A stretch of 64,000 nucleotides of DNA from Janthinobacterium sp. J1-1 (GTDB lineage Bacteria; Pseudomonadota; Gammaproteobacteria; Burkholderiales; Burkholderiaceae_D): contig NZ_CP132339.1 in the NCBI RefSeq assembly GCF_030944405.1, positions 3,038,001-3,102,000 on the forward strand, written 5' to 3'. Positions 9,687 to 19,284 of the stretch are shown in pieces. How positions within the stretch are numbered: the first letter of the stretch is position 1; each line of letters begins with the position of its first letter. The translations under genes and the position numbers were made by a program. The notes under the pieces are model-generated. The model had not been told where the DNA came from, did no database searches, and saw only the letters and a program-made list of their open reading frames with translations.

Positions 9687-10571
9687 ATGCACCGCCGCCA
9701 CCTGATCGCCACCCTGTTCGCCGTTGGCCTGTCCACCTTGTTGCCGGCCGCGCACGCCGCCACGCCACTGCGGCTGCAAGTCTACAATCCGGGCGAGCAG
9801 GCGATCTTCCCTGTCAGCTCGGTGATCGTCAGCGGAGAACGCGAGGCGATCCTGGTCGACGCCCAGTTCCAGCACAACGATGCGCTGGCGCTGGTCAAGC
9901 AGATCCAGGACAGCGGCAAGACCTTGCGCGCCGTGTATATCAGCCACAGCGATCCCGATTACTACTTTGGCCTGGACGTGATCCATGCGGCCTATCCGTC
10001 GGCAAAAATTGTCGCCACGCCGCAGACGGTGGCCGCCATCAAGGCCAATATGGACGCCAAGCTGGCCTATTGGGCGCCGATCATGAAAGACAATGCGCCA
10101 CGCGCGCTGGTGCTGCCGCAAGTGCTGCACGCGGACCACCTTGCGCTGGAAGGCAAGCGCATCGAGATCAAGGGGCTGAAAGGCGCCAGCCCCGAGCGCA
10201 GCTATCTGTGGATACCGTCGCTGAAAACCGTCGCCGGCGGCGTCGTCATCAGCAATGGCATCCACGTCTGGGTGGCCGACACGCAAACACCGCAGTCGCG
10301 CGCCAACTGGCTGGCCACGCTGGACCAGATCGCGGCATTGAAGCCGCAAGCCATCGTGCCCGGCCACTACCTCGGCGCGGCGCCCAAGGGCCAGGCCGCG
10401 CTGGACTACACGCGCAACTATCTGCAGGCGTTCGAAACGGCGGCTCTCGAAGCGAAGGATTCGGCCGCGCTGGTCAAGGCCATGCAAGCCCAGTTCCCAC
10501 AGGCCGGCGAGAGCGCCTCGCTGGAACTGGGCGCGAAAGTCATCAAGGGGGAAATGACATGGCCGCAGTAA
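9687..10571 (+). CDS. Secreted metallo-beta-lactamase-fold protein with altered metal site
   Basis: 294 residues with a Sec signal peptide ending near AAHA (residues 1-24). The MBL fold is clear (VIVSGEREAILVDAQF, then YISHSDPDYYFGLD), but the HxHxDH signature reads H-S-D-P-D-Y, so the second and third His positions are Asp and Tyr. The later ligand (VPGHYLG) is kept. This variant occurs in a subgroup of periplasmic MBL proteins; substrate unknown. A ribosome binding site (GAAGGAA) precedes the ATG. The next gene overlaps its last 13 bases, so the two are translationally coupled. Confidence 0.85.
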   Translation: MHRRHLIATLFAVGLSTLLPAAHAATPLRLQVYNPGEQAIFPVSSVIVSGEREAILVDAQFQHNDALALVKQIQDSGKTLRAVYISHSDPDYYFGLDVIHAAYPSAKIVATPQTVAAIKANMDAKLAYWAPIMKDNAPRALVLPQVLHADHLALEGKRIEIKGLKGASPERSYLWIPSLKTVAGGVVISNGIHVWVADTQTPQSRANWLATLDQIAALKPQAIVPGHYLGAAPKGQAALDYTRNYLQAFETAALEAKDSAALVKAMQAQFPQAGESASLELGAKVIKGEMTWPQ

Positions 10572-11275
10572 GCCTGCCGGTGCTGCATTACGTCTACGAC
10601 CCGCTGTGCGGCTGGTGCTACGGCGCCGCGCCCTTGCTGCACGCCGCGCAGGCGATTGAAGGCCTGGCCATCGCGCTGCACGGTGGCGGCATGATGAGCG
10701 GCGCCAACCGCCAGAGCGTGAACGACAATCTGCGCCGCCACGTGATGGCGCATGACCGGCGCATCGCACAGGCGAGCGGCCAGCCGTTCGGGCGGGCGTA
10801 TTTCGACGGCTTGCTGCGCGACACCGGCGCCGTGTTCGATTCGACCCCGCCGACCACCGCCATCCTGGCCGCGCAGGAGATCGCCGGCCTGGGCCTGGCA
10901 ATGCTGCACCTGATCCAGCACGCCCATTATGTGCTGGGCCAGCGCGTCGCCGATGCTGGCGTGCTGGCACGACTGGCGCAGCAGCTGGGCCTCGACGCCG
11001 CCCTGTACGCCGCGGCGTCCGCACGGCTGGCCGGCGCCGCCACCGAACAGCATGTCGCGCACAGCCGCGCCTTGCTGGCACGCCTGGGCGGGCAGGGCTT
11101 TCCCACCTTGGCGCTCGACCACGGCGACGGCCGCATGATGCATCTCGACCTGGGCAACTGGCTGGGCCGCCACGAAGCGTGGGCCGATTATCTGCGCCGG
11201 CAGCTGTCCGCGCAAACGGCGCCCGGCCAGATGGGTGGCGGCGCCGCTTGCGCCCCGGCGGGCTGCGCCGTGTAG
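10559..11275 (+). CDS. DsbA-family thiol oxidoreductase-like protein
   Basis: 238 residues; thioredoxin-like active site CGWC (DPLCGWCYGAAP) near residue 15 and a helical insertion, as in DsbA/FrnE-type proteins. No signal peptide is visible, so it is probably cytoplasmic like FrnE. The conserved cis-Pro loop is present (GQGFPTLAL). The ATG overlaps the end of the preceding gene and has GGGGGAAA upstream. The C-terminus has two extra cysteines (ACAPAGCAV). Its partner is unknown; coupling to the MBL protein suggests a joint function. Confidence 0.85.
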   Translation: MAAVSLPVLHYVYDPLCGWCYGAAPLLHAAQAIEGLAIALHGGGMMSGANRQSVNDNLRRHVMAHDRRIAQASGQPFGRAYFDGLLRDTGAVFDSTPPTTAILAAQEIAGLGLAMLHLIQHAHYVLGQRVADAGVLARLAQQLGLDAALYAAASARLAGAATEQHVAHSRALLARLGGQGFPTLALDHGDGRMMHLDLGNWLGRHEAWADYLRRQLSAQTAPGQMGGGAACAPAGCAV

Positions 11276-11309
11276 CAACCGCTGTTGTTTTCCGTTCCCC
11301 CGATATCGC

Positions 11310-11338
11310 TTGACAGTGCCATGCATGCCGTCTAAAGT
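11310..11338 (+). promoter_or_regulatory. Porin gene promoter
   Basis: -35 TTGACA at 11310-11315 and -10-like TAAAGT at 11333-11338, spaced 17 bases. The operator palindrome starts 12 bases downstream of the -10, a position expected to block transcription when occupied. Confidence 0.6.
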
Positions 11339-11350
11339 CCCATTAAATCA

Positions 11351-11374
11351 ATAGGTCAGCTAATTGACCTTTAT
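11351..11374. promoter_or_regulatory. Operator palindrome shared with the MFS transporter gene, copy 1
   Basis: ATAGGTCAG-N5-TGACCTTTAT, with inverted half-sites GGTCA/TGACC. The same 19 fixed bases recur at 24580-24603 ahead of the transporter gene of the minus-strand catabolic operon. The GntR-family regulator at 19946-20710 is the nearest candidate to bind it; the LysR at 25277-26209 is the alternative. Confidence 0.7.
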
Positions 11375-11390
11375 AACAATGGAGACGTAG

Positions 11391-12452
11391 ATGAAACAAC
11401 ATATCCTGGCCCTGGCCATCCTGTCGGCCTGCTCGAGCATGGCCGCCGCGCAATCGTCGGTCACCATGTACGGCATGGTCGACATGGGCGTGGTGCGCGA
11501 AGCGGGCGGGGCGGCCGGTTCCGTCACCAAGCTCACCAGCGGCGTGGAAAACGGGTCGCGCATCGGCTTTCGCGGCACCGAGGACCTCGGTGGCGGCAAT
11601 TCTGCCATCTTCCTGCTCGAATCGGGCTTCCAGGCCGATACCGGCGCGCTGGGGCAGGGCGGCCTGCTGTTCGGCCGCCAGGCGTATGTCGGCCTGGCCG
11701 GCAACTGGGGCACCCTGACCCTGGGCCGCCAGTACGCACCGAACTACACCACCATGACCACCGTCGGCGACCCCTTCGTGGCGGGCCTGGCCGGCGTGTT
11801 TTCCAGCGTGTTTGCCAATTCCGGCGCGCGCATGAACAATGCCGTCAAATACGTCTCGCCCAAATTCAATGGCCTGAGCGGCGAAGTGGTATATGGCGCC
11901 GGCGAAGTGGCAGGCAGCAATTCCGCCTCCAGCGTGGCCGGCGCGGCACTGGCCTACAGCGCGGGCGCCTTCAACATGCGCGTCGGCTACCACCACCGCG
12001 ACAACGACACGGCCACCCTGAAAAACCAGAGCGCGGCGCGCAATACCCTGCTGGCCATGAATTACGACTGGAAAATCGTCAAGGGCTTTTTCGCCTATGG
12101 CATCAACAAGGGCCTGAACAGCTCGCAGCTGGCCAACCCGAATGCCTACGGCCTGGCGGTGGCGGCGCGCCCCAGCACCGACAGCCGCGACCTGCTGGTC
12201 GGCGTCACGGTTCCTGTGGGGCCGGGACGGGTGATCGCCTCGTATATCCACAAGGATGACCGCACGGCCTTCAACCAGGACGCCTCGCAGTACGCAATCG
12301 GCTACAGTTACCTGCTGTCGAAACGCACCGACCTGTACGCGGCCTACGGCAAGATCAGCAACGAGAACGGCGCTTCCTACACCGTCAATTCGGCCATCGA
12401 CACGGGTTCCGGCAACCGTGCCTTCAACCTTGGCATGCGCCATCTGTTTTGA
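11391..12452 (+). CDS. Gram-negative outer-membrane porin
   Basis: 353-residue 16-strand trimeric porin of the betaproteobacterial type. A signal peptide ends at AAAQ (about residue 20), then SSVTMYGMVDMGV, the family's first strand; SRIGFRGTEDLGGGNSAIF is the usual second and third strand, and the last residue is Phe (MRHLF), as needed for BAM-dependent insertion. It is first in a porin-enolase-hydrolase run, which points to uptake of the compound the island breaks down. GGAG precedes the ATG. Confidence 0.93.
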   Translation: MKQHILALAILSACSSMAAAQSSVTMYGMVDMGVVREAGGAAGSVTKLTSGVENGSRIGFRGTEDLGGGNSAIFLLESGFQADTGALGQGGLLFGRQAYVGLAGNWGTLTLGRQYAPNYTTMTTVGDPFVAGLAGVFSSVFANSGARMNNAVKYVSPKFNGLSGEVVYGAGEVAGSNSASSVAGAALAYSAGAFNMRVGYHHRDNDTATLKNQSAARNTLLAMNYDWKIVKGFFAYGINKGLNSSQLANPNAYGLAVAARPSTDSRDLLVGVTVPVGPGRVIASYIHKDDRTAFNQDASQYAIGYSYLLSKRTDLYAAYGKISNENGASYTVNSAIDTGSGNRAFNLGMRHLF

Positions 12453-12467
12453 GTCAAGAGAGCTGCC

Positions 12468-13532
12468 ATGACAATTGTTTCCGCCACCCTGCGCCCCTGC
12501 GTGCAGCCTTTGGCCGACCCCACCTGGAAATTCGCCCGCGCCACAGTGCCCCAGCTCGATGGCTGGGTGCTGGTGCTGGAGGATGACAATGGTGTGCGGG
12601 GCCTGGGCTATGCCCACGCCATCCCCGCCATTACCGGTTCGGGCGACACCGTGCGCGCCGCGCTGGAGTTCCTGCTGCCACAGTTGATCGGTCGCGATCC
12701 GGCCGCGCTGCGCCAGATCATGCTCGATATCGACGCGCGCCTGGCGTTCTCCAATTCCGCCAAGGCGGCGCTCGACATGGCGCTGCACGACTTGCTGGCG
12801 CGCCGTTTGAACGTGCCGCTGCATGTGCTGCTGGGCGGCGCGGTACGCACCAGCGTGGTCCAGGCGCGCATCCTGGCCATCAAGCCGCCACTCGAGATGG
12901 CGGCCAACGCGGCAAGGCTGGCCGAACAGGGCTACCGCCAACTGAAACTCAAGTTGAGTGGCGACAGCGCGCTCGACGTGGCGCGCGTGGCCGAAGTGCG
13001 CGCCGCCGTTGGCGCCGGCGTGATCCTGACCCTGGACCCGAACCAGTCGTACGGCGTCAAGCAGATGATGTCCGCGTTTGCAAAAATGGAAACGCACGAT
13101 ATCGCGCTGATCGAGCAGCCCTTGCAGGCGTCCGACCGGGCCGGCATGAAGCTGTTGACCGACACCTTGCCAGTGGCGATCGAGGCCGATGAAAGCGCCG
13201 TGACGGTGGCCGACGTGCTGGCGCTGGTCAGCGGGCGCATGGTCGACGTGATCAATTTAAAGGTGACCAAGCTGGGCGGCCTGCGCAACTTCCTGGCGGC
13301 CGTGCAGATCTGCGAAACGGGCAATGTCGCCTACCGCGTCGGCGCCACTTTCGGCCCGGCGCTGTTGCAATCGGTGGCGCTGCAGGCGGCGTCCTGCGTC
13401 GCCAGCCTGCCATATGGCTGCGAACTGGCCGAGCACCTGCACTTGCGCGACGATCCGTTTACGCCACTGCCTGTTATTGAAGGCGAAATGAGCTTGCCAT
13501 CGGGCGCAGGCTGCGGGGTGGACTATGTCTAG
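12468..13532 (+). CDS. Mandelate racemase/muconate lactonizing enzyme family protein
   Basis: 354-residue enolase-superfamily enzyme of the MLE subgroup. Catalytic elements are intact: KLK at 160-162, metal ligands Asp190 (LDPNQ), Glu216 (IEQPL) and Asp241 (EADES), and Lys265 (NLKVTK) on the opposite face. Such enzymes catalyse cycloisomerisation, epimerisation or dehydration through an enolate. It starts 15 bases after the porin stop and overlaps the following hydrolase by 8 bases. With the lactonase-like genes nearby, muconate-type cycloisomerisation is plausible, but the substrate cannot be read from sequence. Confidence 0.88.
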   Translation: MTIVSATLRPCVQPLADPTWKFARATVPQLDGWVLVLEDDNGVRGLGYAHAIPAITGSGDTVRAALEFLLPQLIGRDPAALRQIMLDIDARLAFSNSAKAALDMALHDLLARRLNVPLHVLLGGAVRTSVVQARILAIKPPLEMAANAARLAEQGYRQLKLKLSGDSALDVARVAEVRAAVGAGVILTLDPNQSYGVKQMMSAFAKMETHDIALIEQPLQASDRAGMKLLTDTLPVAIEADESAVTVADVLALVSGRMVDVINLKVTKLGGLRNFLAAVQICETGNVAYRVGATFGPALLQSVALQAASCVASLPYGCELAEHLHLRDDPFTPLPVIEGEMSLPSGAGCGVDYV

Positions 13533-14382
13533 AAACATGCTGATAAAAGGGATGATCATGCTGACCATCGGTGCTGCTTCAGCAGCCCAGGCGGAGCGCA
13601 GCCGCGTGCTGCTGCAGGACGGTCAAACGCGGATCGACGTGATCGTGGACGGCAAGGCAGACGGCGAGGGCGACGCCATTGTGTTGCTGCCCTCGTCGCA
13701 GCGCGGCAGCGATGATCTCGACGCGGTGGCCGAACAGCTGGCGGCACGCGGCATGCGCGTGCTGCGTCCGCAGCCGCGCGGCTTTGGCGCCAGCCGGGGC
13801 GAGATGAAAGACCTCACCTTGCACGTGCTGGCGCAGGACGTCGCCGCCACCATCCGCCAGCTCGGCGCCGGCCGTGCCATCGTGGCCGGCCACGCCTACG
13901 GCCATTATATGGCGCGCGTGGCGGACCTCGACCATCCGCAACTGGTGCGCGGCGTGGTGATGCTGGCCTCGGCCAGCGCCAATGCCGACGCCACCTTGCC
14001 CAAGGCGCTGGACGTCGCCGCCGACAGTGCCCAGCCCGAAGCATTGCGCCTCGATGCCCTGCGCCGTGCCTTTTTCGCCACCGGCAACGATCCGCGTCCG
14101 TGGCTGGAAGGCTGGCAGCCGGAACTGGCGGCGCTGTACCGCAAGGCCGCCAAGACCCCCGCACGCTCGACCTGGTGGCCGGTCAGCCATGCGCCCGTGC
14201 TCGACCTGCAGGGCGAAGACGATCCTTGGCGTCCGCGCGCCAGCGCCATGGAAGTGAAGGAGGCGCTGAAGGAAAAGGCGACGGTGGTGGTGATCCCGCA
14301 CGCCAGCCATGCGCTGCCGGTGGAGCAGCCGAAGGCGGTGGCCAAGGCGATAGTCGATTGGGCGGCCAGCATTCCTCGGTAG
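13525..14382 (+). CDS. Secreted alpha/beta-hydrolase-fold protein lacking the nucleophile
   Basis: 285 residues with an N-terminal signal peptide (cut near AAQA). The alpha/beta-hydrolase fold is recognisable (RGFGASRGEMKDLTLH, late His in PHASHALP), but the nucleophile elbow reads G-H-A-Y-G, with Ala where Ser, Asp or Cys belongs. This may make it a binding protein or an unusual enzyme. The start overlaps the enolase gene by 8 bases; an ATG at 13537 also gives a good signal peptide. It is last in the porin operon and is followed directly by a REP pair. Confidence 0.8.
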   Translation: MSRNMLIKGMIMLTIGAASAAQAERSRVLLQDGQTRIDVIVDGKADGEGDAIVLLPSSQRGSDDLDAVAEQLAARGMRVLRPQPRGFGASRGEMKDLTLHVLAQDVAATIRQLGAGRAIVAGHAYGHYMARVADLDHPQLVRGVVMLASASANADATLPKALDVAADSAQPEALRLDALRRAFFATGNDPRPWLEGWQPELAALYRKAAKTPARSTWWPVSHAPVLDLQGEDDPWRPRASAMEVKEALKEKATVVVIPHASHALPVEQPKAVAKAIVDWAASIPR

Positions 14383-14468
14383 GTCGGATTAGGCGCGAAG
14401 CGCCGTAATCCGACAACATCAATGGCGCCAACAATGGTGTCGGATTACGCGCAGCGCGCTAATCCGAC
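14383..14468. repeat. REP-like pair (two GTCGGATTA palindromes)
   Basis: Two palindromic units, 14383-14414 and 14439-14468, each start with GTCGGATTA and end with TAATCCGAC around a GC-rich stem-loop. The 24-base spacer holds TGGCGCCA. The first unit begins at the base after the hydrolase stop codon. The layout is that of a BIME/REP doublet and could act as a transcription or mRNA 3'-end barrier. Confidence 0.8.
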
Positions 14469-14479
14469 CTTGTATTATT

Positions 14480-15665
<1,186 letters not shown>

Positions 15666-15687
15666 CGGGGATAACAGTATCTACTTT

Positions 15688-16473
15688 TCACCTTCCCTGA
15701 AACACCGGCGCGCGCTTTTCCCTGAACGCCGCCTGCGCCTCTTTCGCGTCTTCCGTCAGCCCGATCGCCGCCGTCATGTCCTGCTCATAGCGGTAGCCAT
15801 CGCGCAAGCTCATGTCTTCGATCACATTCATCGTGTGCTTGCCCATGCGCGTCGAGACGGGGCTCTTGGCGGCGATGGTGGCGGCCAGCGCCAGGGCGGC
15901 CGGCAGCAGTTCTTCCGGCGTGGTGCATTCCTCGATGATGCCCAGGCGGTACAGTTCTTCGCCGCCGACGCGATAGCCCGTCAAGGCCATGCGGCGCAGC
16001 CGCGAGTGGCTGAACAGCCGCATCGCGTGGCGGCAGCCGCCCAGCAGGCCCACGTCCACTTCCGGCAAGCCCAATGAGGCCTTGGTGGAGGCGATCAAAA
16101 TATCCGATGAGGCGACCATCGCCAGGCCCGAGCCGAGCGCCGCGCCATTGATGGCGGCGATCACGGGTTTGGTGCATTCGCGGATCGCGTGAAAGCATTC
16201 GCGCGTGCGGCGCGAGTGGGCCATCAGGTCGCCCGGATGCTTGATATTTTCCGCGCGGCCTTTCAAATCCGCGCCGGCGCAAAACACCTTGCCGGCGCCG
16301 GTCAGCACCACGGCGCGGATCTCGGGCGTTTCCGAGATGATGTCGAGCGCCTGCGTCAGCTCATCGTTCAGGATGCGCGTGAGGGCGTTGACCGGCGGGC
16401 TGTCCAGGGTCAGCACGGCCACATGGCCGTCGATGCGCACGTTCAGCTGCGTGTAGTTATCCATGTTGTACAT
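15688..16473 (-). CDS. Enoyl-CoA hydratase/isomerase family protein
   Basis: 261-residue crotonase-fold protein and last gene of the minus-strand catabolic run. The oxyanion motif is present (FCAGADLKG), but the first catalytic Glu of classic hydratases is replaced (GSGLAM instead of GGGCEL), while the second is kept (GLPEVDVGLLGG). It may therefore be an isomerase, hydrolase or decarboxylase of the superfamily. AAGGA is upstream of the ATG. It lies 15 bases after the amidohydrolase stop and is co-transcribed with it. Confidence 0.88.
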   Translation of the reverse strand: MYNMDNYTQLNVRIDGHVAVLTLDSPPVNALTRILNDELTQALDIISETPEIRAVVLTGAGKVFCAGADLKGRAENIKHPGDLMAHSRRTRECFHAIRECTKPVIAAINGAALGSGLAMVASSDILIASTKASLGLPEVDVGLLGGCRHAMRLFSHSRLRRMALTGYRVGGEELYRLGIIEECTTPEELLPAALALAATIAAKSPVSTRMGKHTMNVIEDMSLRDGYRYEQDMTAAIGLTEDAKEAQAAFREKRAPVFQGR

Positions 16474-16488
16474 GTCAGTTTCCTTGGT

Positions 16489-17376
16489 TTAGGTGTCGAA
16501 GCCGTACAGCGCGGCCGGATTGTCGACCAGGATGGTGTTGCGCGTGGCCGCATCGGGTACCCATTCATGGAACAGGTCGAGCAGCTGGCCGGCGTCCGGC
16601 GACTGCTCGCCCATGCGCACGTAAGGCCAGTCCGAGCCCCACAGCAATCGCTGCGGATTGGCCGCCACCAGGGCGTCGTGGAATGGTTTCAGATCCAGGT
16701 AATCGGGCGCCTGTTTCGAGACGCGGCACACTGACAGCTTGATCCAGACAGCGCCATCTTGCAGCGCCTTGAGCACGTATTGAAACGCCGGATCATCGAC
16801 GCCGCGCTCGGTCTTCAGGCAGGCCATATGGTCGAGCACCAGCGGCACGCCGGTGGCCAGCAGCGGCGGCAGCAAGCGTGCGTAATCGTCGAGCGGCGCC
16901 CACAGCTGCGCATGCAGGCCGATGGCTTTCATCTGCGGCGCCATCGCCAGCAGCTGGTCGGCGCCGACGCTGCCGATATAGGGCTGGCCCTGCGGGTCGC
17001 GCACTTCCACGAAGCGCAGGCCGCGGATGCCGCCGTCGTAAAGCTGCTGCAAATGCTCGCGCGTGGCATCGCTGCCCGCCACGCCGATGCCGCGCACCCG
17101 GCCGCCGCTGGCGGCAATCGCATCGAGCATCGGCTTTGCGTCATTGCCATATGGCGCAGGCTGCACCAGCACGCCGCGCGCGGCGCCCAGCATATCGAGC
17201 ATGGCCAGGTGCAGGGAGCTTGGCGCCAGCGGCGGCGCGTAGCTCGATGGATGGGCCAGCGGGAACCGGTCGTAGGGGCCGAAGACGTGGGCGTGCGTGT
17301 CGCAGGCGCCTGGCGGCAAAGGCTGGCGCGGGGCAGCTGGCATGCGTGGTGTCACGGTGTCGAATGGTGTGCTCAT
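16489..17376 (-). CDS. Amidohydrolase (2-pyrone-4,6-dicarboxylate hydrolase-like)
   Basis: 295-residue TIM-barrel hydrolase of the amidohydrolase-2 family. The metal motif DTHAHVFGP (about 26-34), a central LDHMA, and the C-terminal GSDWPYV with the family ending VDNPAALYGF are all present. Close families open lactone rings such as 2-pyrone-4,6-dicarboxylate and muconolactone analogues. The start overlaps the upstream gene by 4 bases (ATGA), so translation is coupled. A lactone or cyclic ester intermediate is the likely substrate; its identity is unknown. Confidence 0.85.
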   Translation of the reverse strand: MSTPFDTVTPRMPAAPRQPLPPGACDTHAHVFGPYDRFPLAHPSSYAPPLAPSSLHLAMLDMLGAARGVLVQPAPYGNDAKPMLDAIAASGGRVRGIGVAGSDATREHLQQLYDGGIRGLRFVEVRDPQGQPYIGSVGADQLLAMAPQMKAIGLHAQLWAPLDDYARLLPPLLATGVPLVLDHMACLKTERGVDDPAFQYVLKALQDGAVWIKLSVCRVSKQAPDYLDLKPFHDALVAANPQRLLWGSDWPYVRMGEQSPDAGQLLDLFHEWVPDAATRNTILVDNPAALYGFDT

Positions 17377-17978
17377 GCCTGCGCCTCCGGCAGCTCCGTC
17401 AGCACGCCATCTTCGTTGCCACTCACGGGGTGCAAGGGCAGCGGCGTATCGATGTCGGGCAGTGGAATATGGTGGGCGTTCAAGGTCATCGCCACCATCG
17501 AGTAGTAGCCGATAATGGCCGTCAGTTCCACCGTCCCCGCTTCGCCGAACAGCGCCAGCACTTCCTGGTAGGCCGCTTCGCCGACTACGCCGCGCTGCAG
17601 CAGCTGGCGCGCGTATTCATACACGGCGCCATCCTTGATATCGTCGAAGCGCGGAGATGCTGCCACCAGCAGCGCGTCGATAATGGCTTGCGGCAGGCCG
17701 GCGTCCTGCGCGGCGGCGGCGTGGATATGCCATTCGAGCTGGCTGTTCCAGCGCCGCGCGGCGACCAGGATCGCCAGCTCGCTGGCGCGCGGCGAGATGC
17801 TGGTGCCAAAGCGCAGCAGGGCGCCCATTTTCTGCCATCGATCTGCCAGCTCAGGGTTGTGCAGGGCGGCGCGCAGCGGCCCGACCAGGCGCGCGCGCGG
17901 GCCCTGGATAATGTCCTGGTAGACCCGCAGCTGTTCTGCGTTCATGGTCTCCGGGGTAGGGAAGGAAATGCGTGTCAT
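17373..17978 (-). CDS. Carboxymuconolactone decarboxylase family protein
   Basis: 201-residue AhpD/CMD-fold protein. The core helix motif is RASELAILVAARRWNSQ followed by EWHIH, but the CxxC of peroxidase-type AhpD proteins is absent, which favours a decarboxylase or isomerase role. Its position between a CoA-transferase and a lactonase-like amidohydrolase fits processing of a carboxylated lactone. Operon gap to the CoA-transferase is 30 bases. Confidence 0.85.
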   Translation of the reverse strand: MTRISFPTPETMNAEQLRVYQDIIQGPRARLVGPLRAALHNPELADRWQKMGALLRFGTSISPRASELAILVAARRWNSQLEWHIHAAAAQDAGLPQAIIDALLVAASPRFDDIKDGAVYEYARQLLQRGVVGEAAYQEVLALFGEAGTVELTAIIGYYSMVAMTLNAHHIPLPDIDTPLPLHPVSGNEDGVLTELPEAQA

Positions 17979-18008
17979 AACTCTTGATCCTTGTGTTGGC
18001 CTGCGACG

Positions 18009-19229
18009 TCAGATTACGCCGTCGTTTTTCCATTGCGCGATGCGCTGCCCGTCAAACCCGAGTTCGGCCAGCACTTCGTCCGTGTGCTCGCCCAGCAGCG
18101 GCGCGGCGCGCTCGAACACCAGTTCGGCCTGGGTAAAGCGCATCGGGCTGCGGATCTGCGGCACGGTGCCGGCGGTCGGGTGCGGCAGGTCGATGCGCAT
18201 CTTGCGGTGTTTCACTTGTTCGTCTTCCAGCACCTGGGCGATGGTGTTGATCGGGCTGCACGGCACGCCCGCTGCGTCGAGCAGGGCGACCCACTCTTGC
18301 ATCGGTTTTTGCAGGAACAGTTCGGCCATCTGCGGCAGCAGGGTGGCCTGGTTGCGCACACGCGCGCCGTTGCTGGCGTAGCGTTCGTCGCTGACCCATG
18401 GTTCGCAGCCGGCCACCTGGCAGAACTTGGCGAACTGCGAGTCATTGCCGACCACCAGCACGATATGGCCGTCGGCGCACGCAAACACGTCTTGCGGCTG
18501 GATATTCGGATGCTTGTTGCCGGTGCGCCTAGGCGTCTTGCCCGACACCAGGTAGTTCATGCCCTGGTTGGCGATCGAGCCGACCATCACGTCGAGCATG
18601 CCGATGTCGATATAGTCGCCCAGGCCCGATTCGCTGCGGCGCGCCAGCGCGGCCAGCACGGCCACCGAGGTGTACATGCCGGTCATCAGGTCGACGATGG
18701 GCACGCCCACTTTTTGCGGGCCGCCGCCGGGCAGGTCGTCGCGCTCGCCCGTCACGCTCATCAGGCCGCCCATGGCCTGGATCATGAAGTCGTAGGCGGC
18801 GTTGTCGGCCTTCGGTCCATCCTGGCCAAAGCCGGTGACGGAGCAGTAGATCAGGCGCGGGTTGATTTCTTTCAGGCTGGCGTAATCGAGGCCGAACTTG
18901 GCCAGCGTGCCCACCTTGTAGTTTTCCAGCAGGATGTCCGATTGCAGCGCCAGCGCGCGCACGATCTGCTGGCCTTCGCTGGTATTCAAGTCGACCGTGA
19001 CGGAGCGCTTGCCGCGGTTGGCGGACAGGTAGTAGCCCGATTCGCGTGTCTCGTTGCCGTCCTGGTCTTTCAGGAACGGCGGACCCCAGCTGCGCGTGTC
19101 GTCGCCGACTTTCGGCCGTTCGACCTTGATCACGTCGGCGCCGAGATCGGCCAGGACCTGGCCCGACCACGGGCCGGCCAGGATGCGGCTCAGATCGAGC
19201 ACTTTGATATGGGATAGTGGACCAGCCAT
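18009..19229 (-). CDS. CaiB/BaiF family (class III) CoA-transferase
   Basis: 406 residues. Class III enzymes move CoA from a donor acyl-CoA onto a free acid through an aspartyl-CoA anhydride; the catalytic Asp is Asp180 in GVPIVDLMTG. The N-terminal LDLSRILAGPW and the glycine loop GGGPQK are typical. It probably activates the acid produced by the ring-opening enzymes so that the hydratase and dehydrogenase of the operon can act on it. Confidence 0.92.
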   Translation of the reverse strand: MAGPLSHIKVLDLSRILAGPWSGQVLADLGADVIKVERPKVGDDTRSWGPPFLKDQDGNETRESGYYLSANRGKRSVTVDLNTSEGQQIVRALALQSDILLENYKVGTLAKFGLDYASLKEINPRLIYCSVTGFGQDGPKADNAAYDFMIQAMGGLMSVTGERDDLPGGGPQKVGVPIVDLMTGMYTSVAVLAALARRSESGLGDYIDIGMLDVMVGSIANQGMNYLVSGKTPRRTGNKHPNIQPQDVFACADGHIVLVVGNDSQFAKFCQVAGCEPWVSDERYASNGARVRNQATLLPQMAELFLQKPMQEWVALLDAAGVPCSPINTIAQVLEDEQVKHRKMRIDLPHPTAGTVPQIRSPMRFTQAELVFERAAPLLGEHTDEVLAELGFDGQRIAQWKNDGVI

Positions 19230-19284
19230 GGAAAACTCCTGTATTGGGGGAAAAGCGGCGGGCGTCGCCGCCCGGCCGTTGAAA

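Noticed and set aside
11343..13097. 584-codon minus-strand frame across the porin and enolase genes
   Set aside because: The plus-strand genes have full conserved motifs; the antisense product is His/Ala/Gly-rich without domains.
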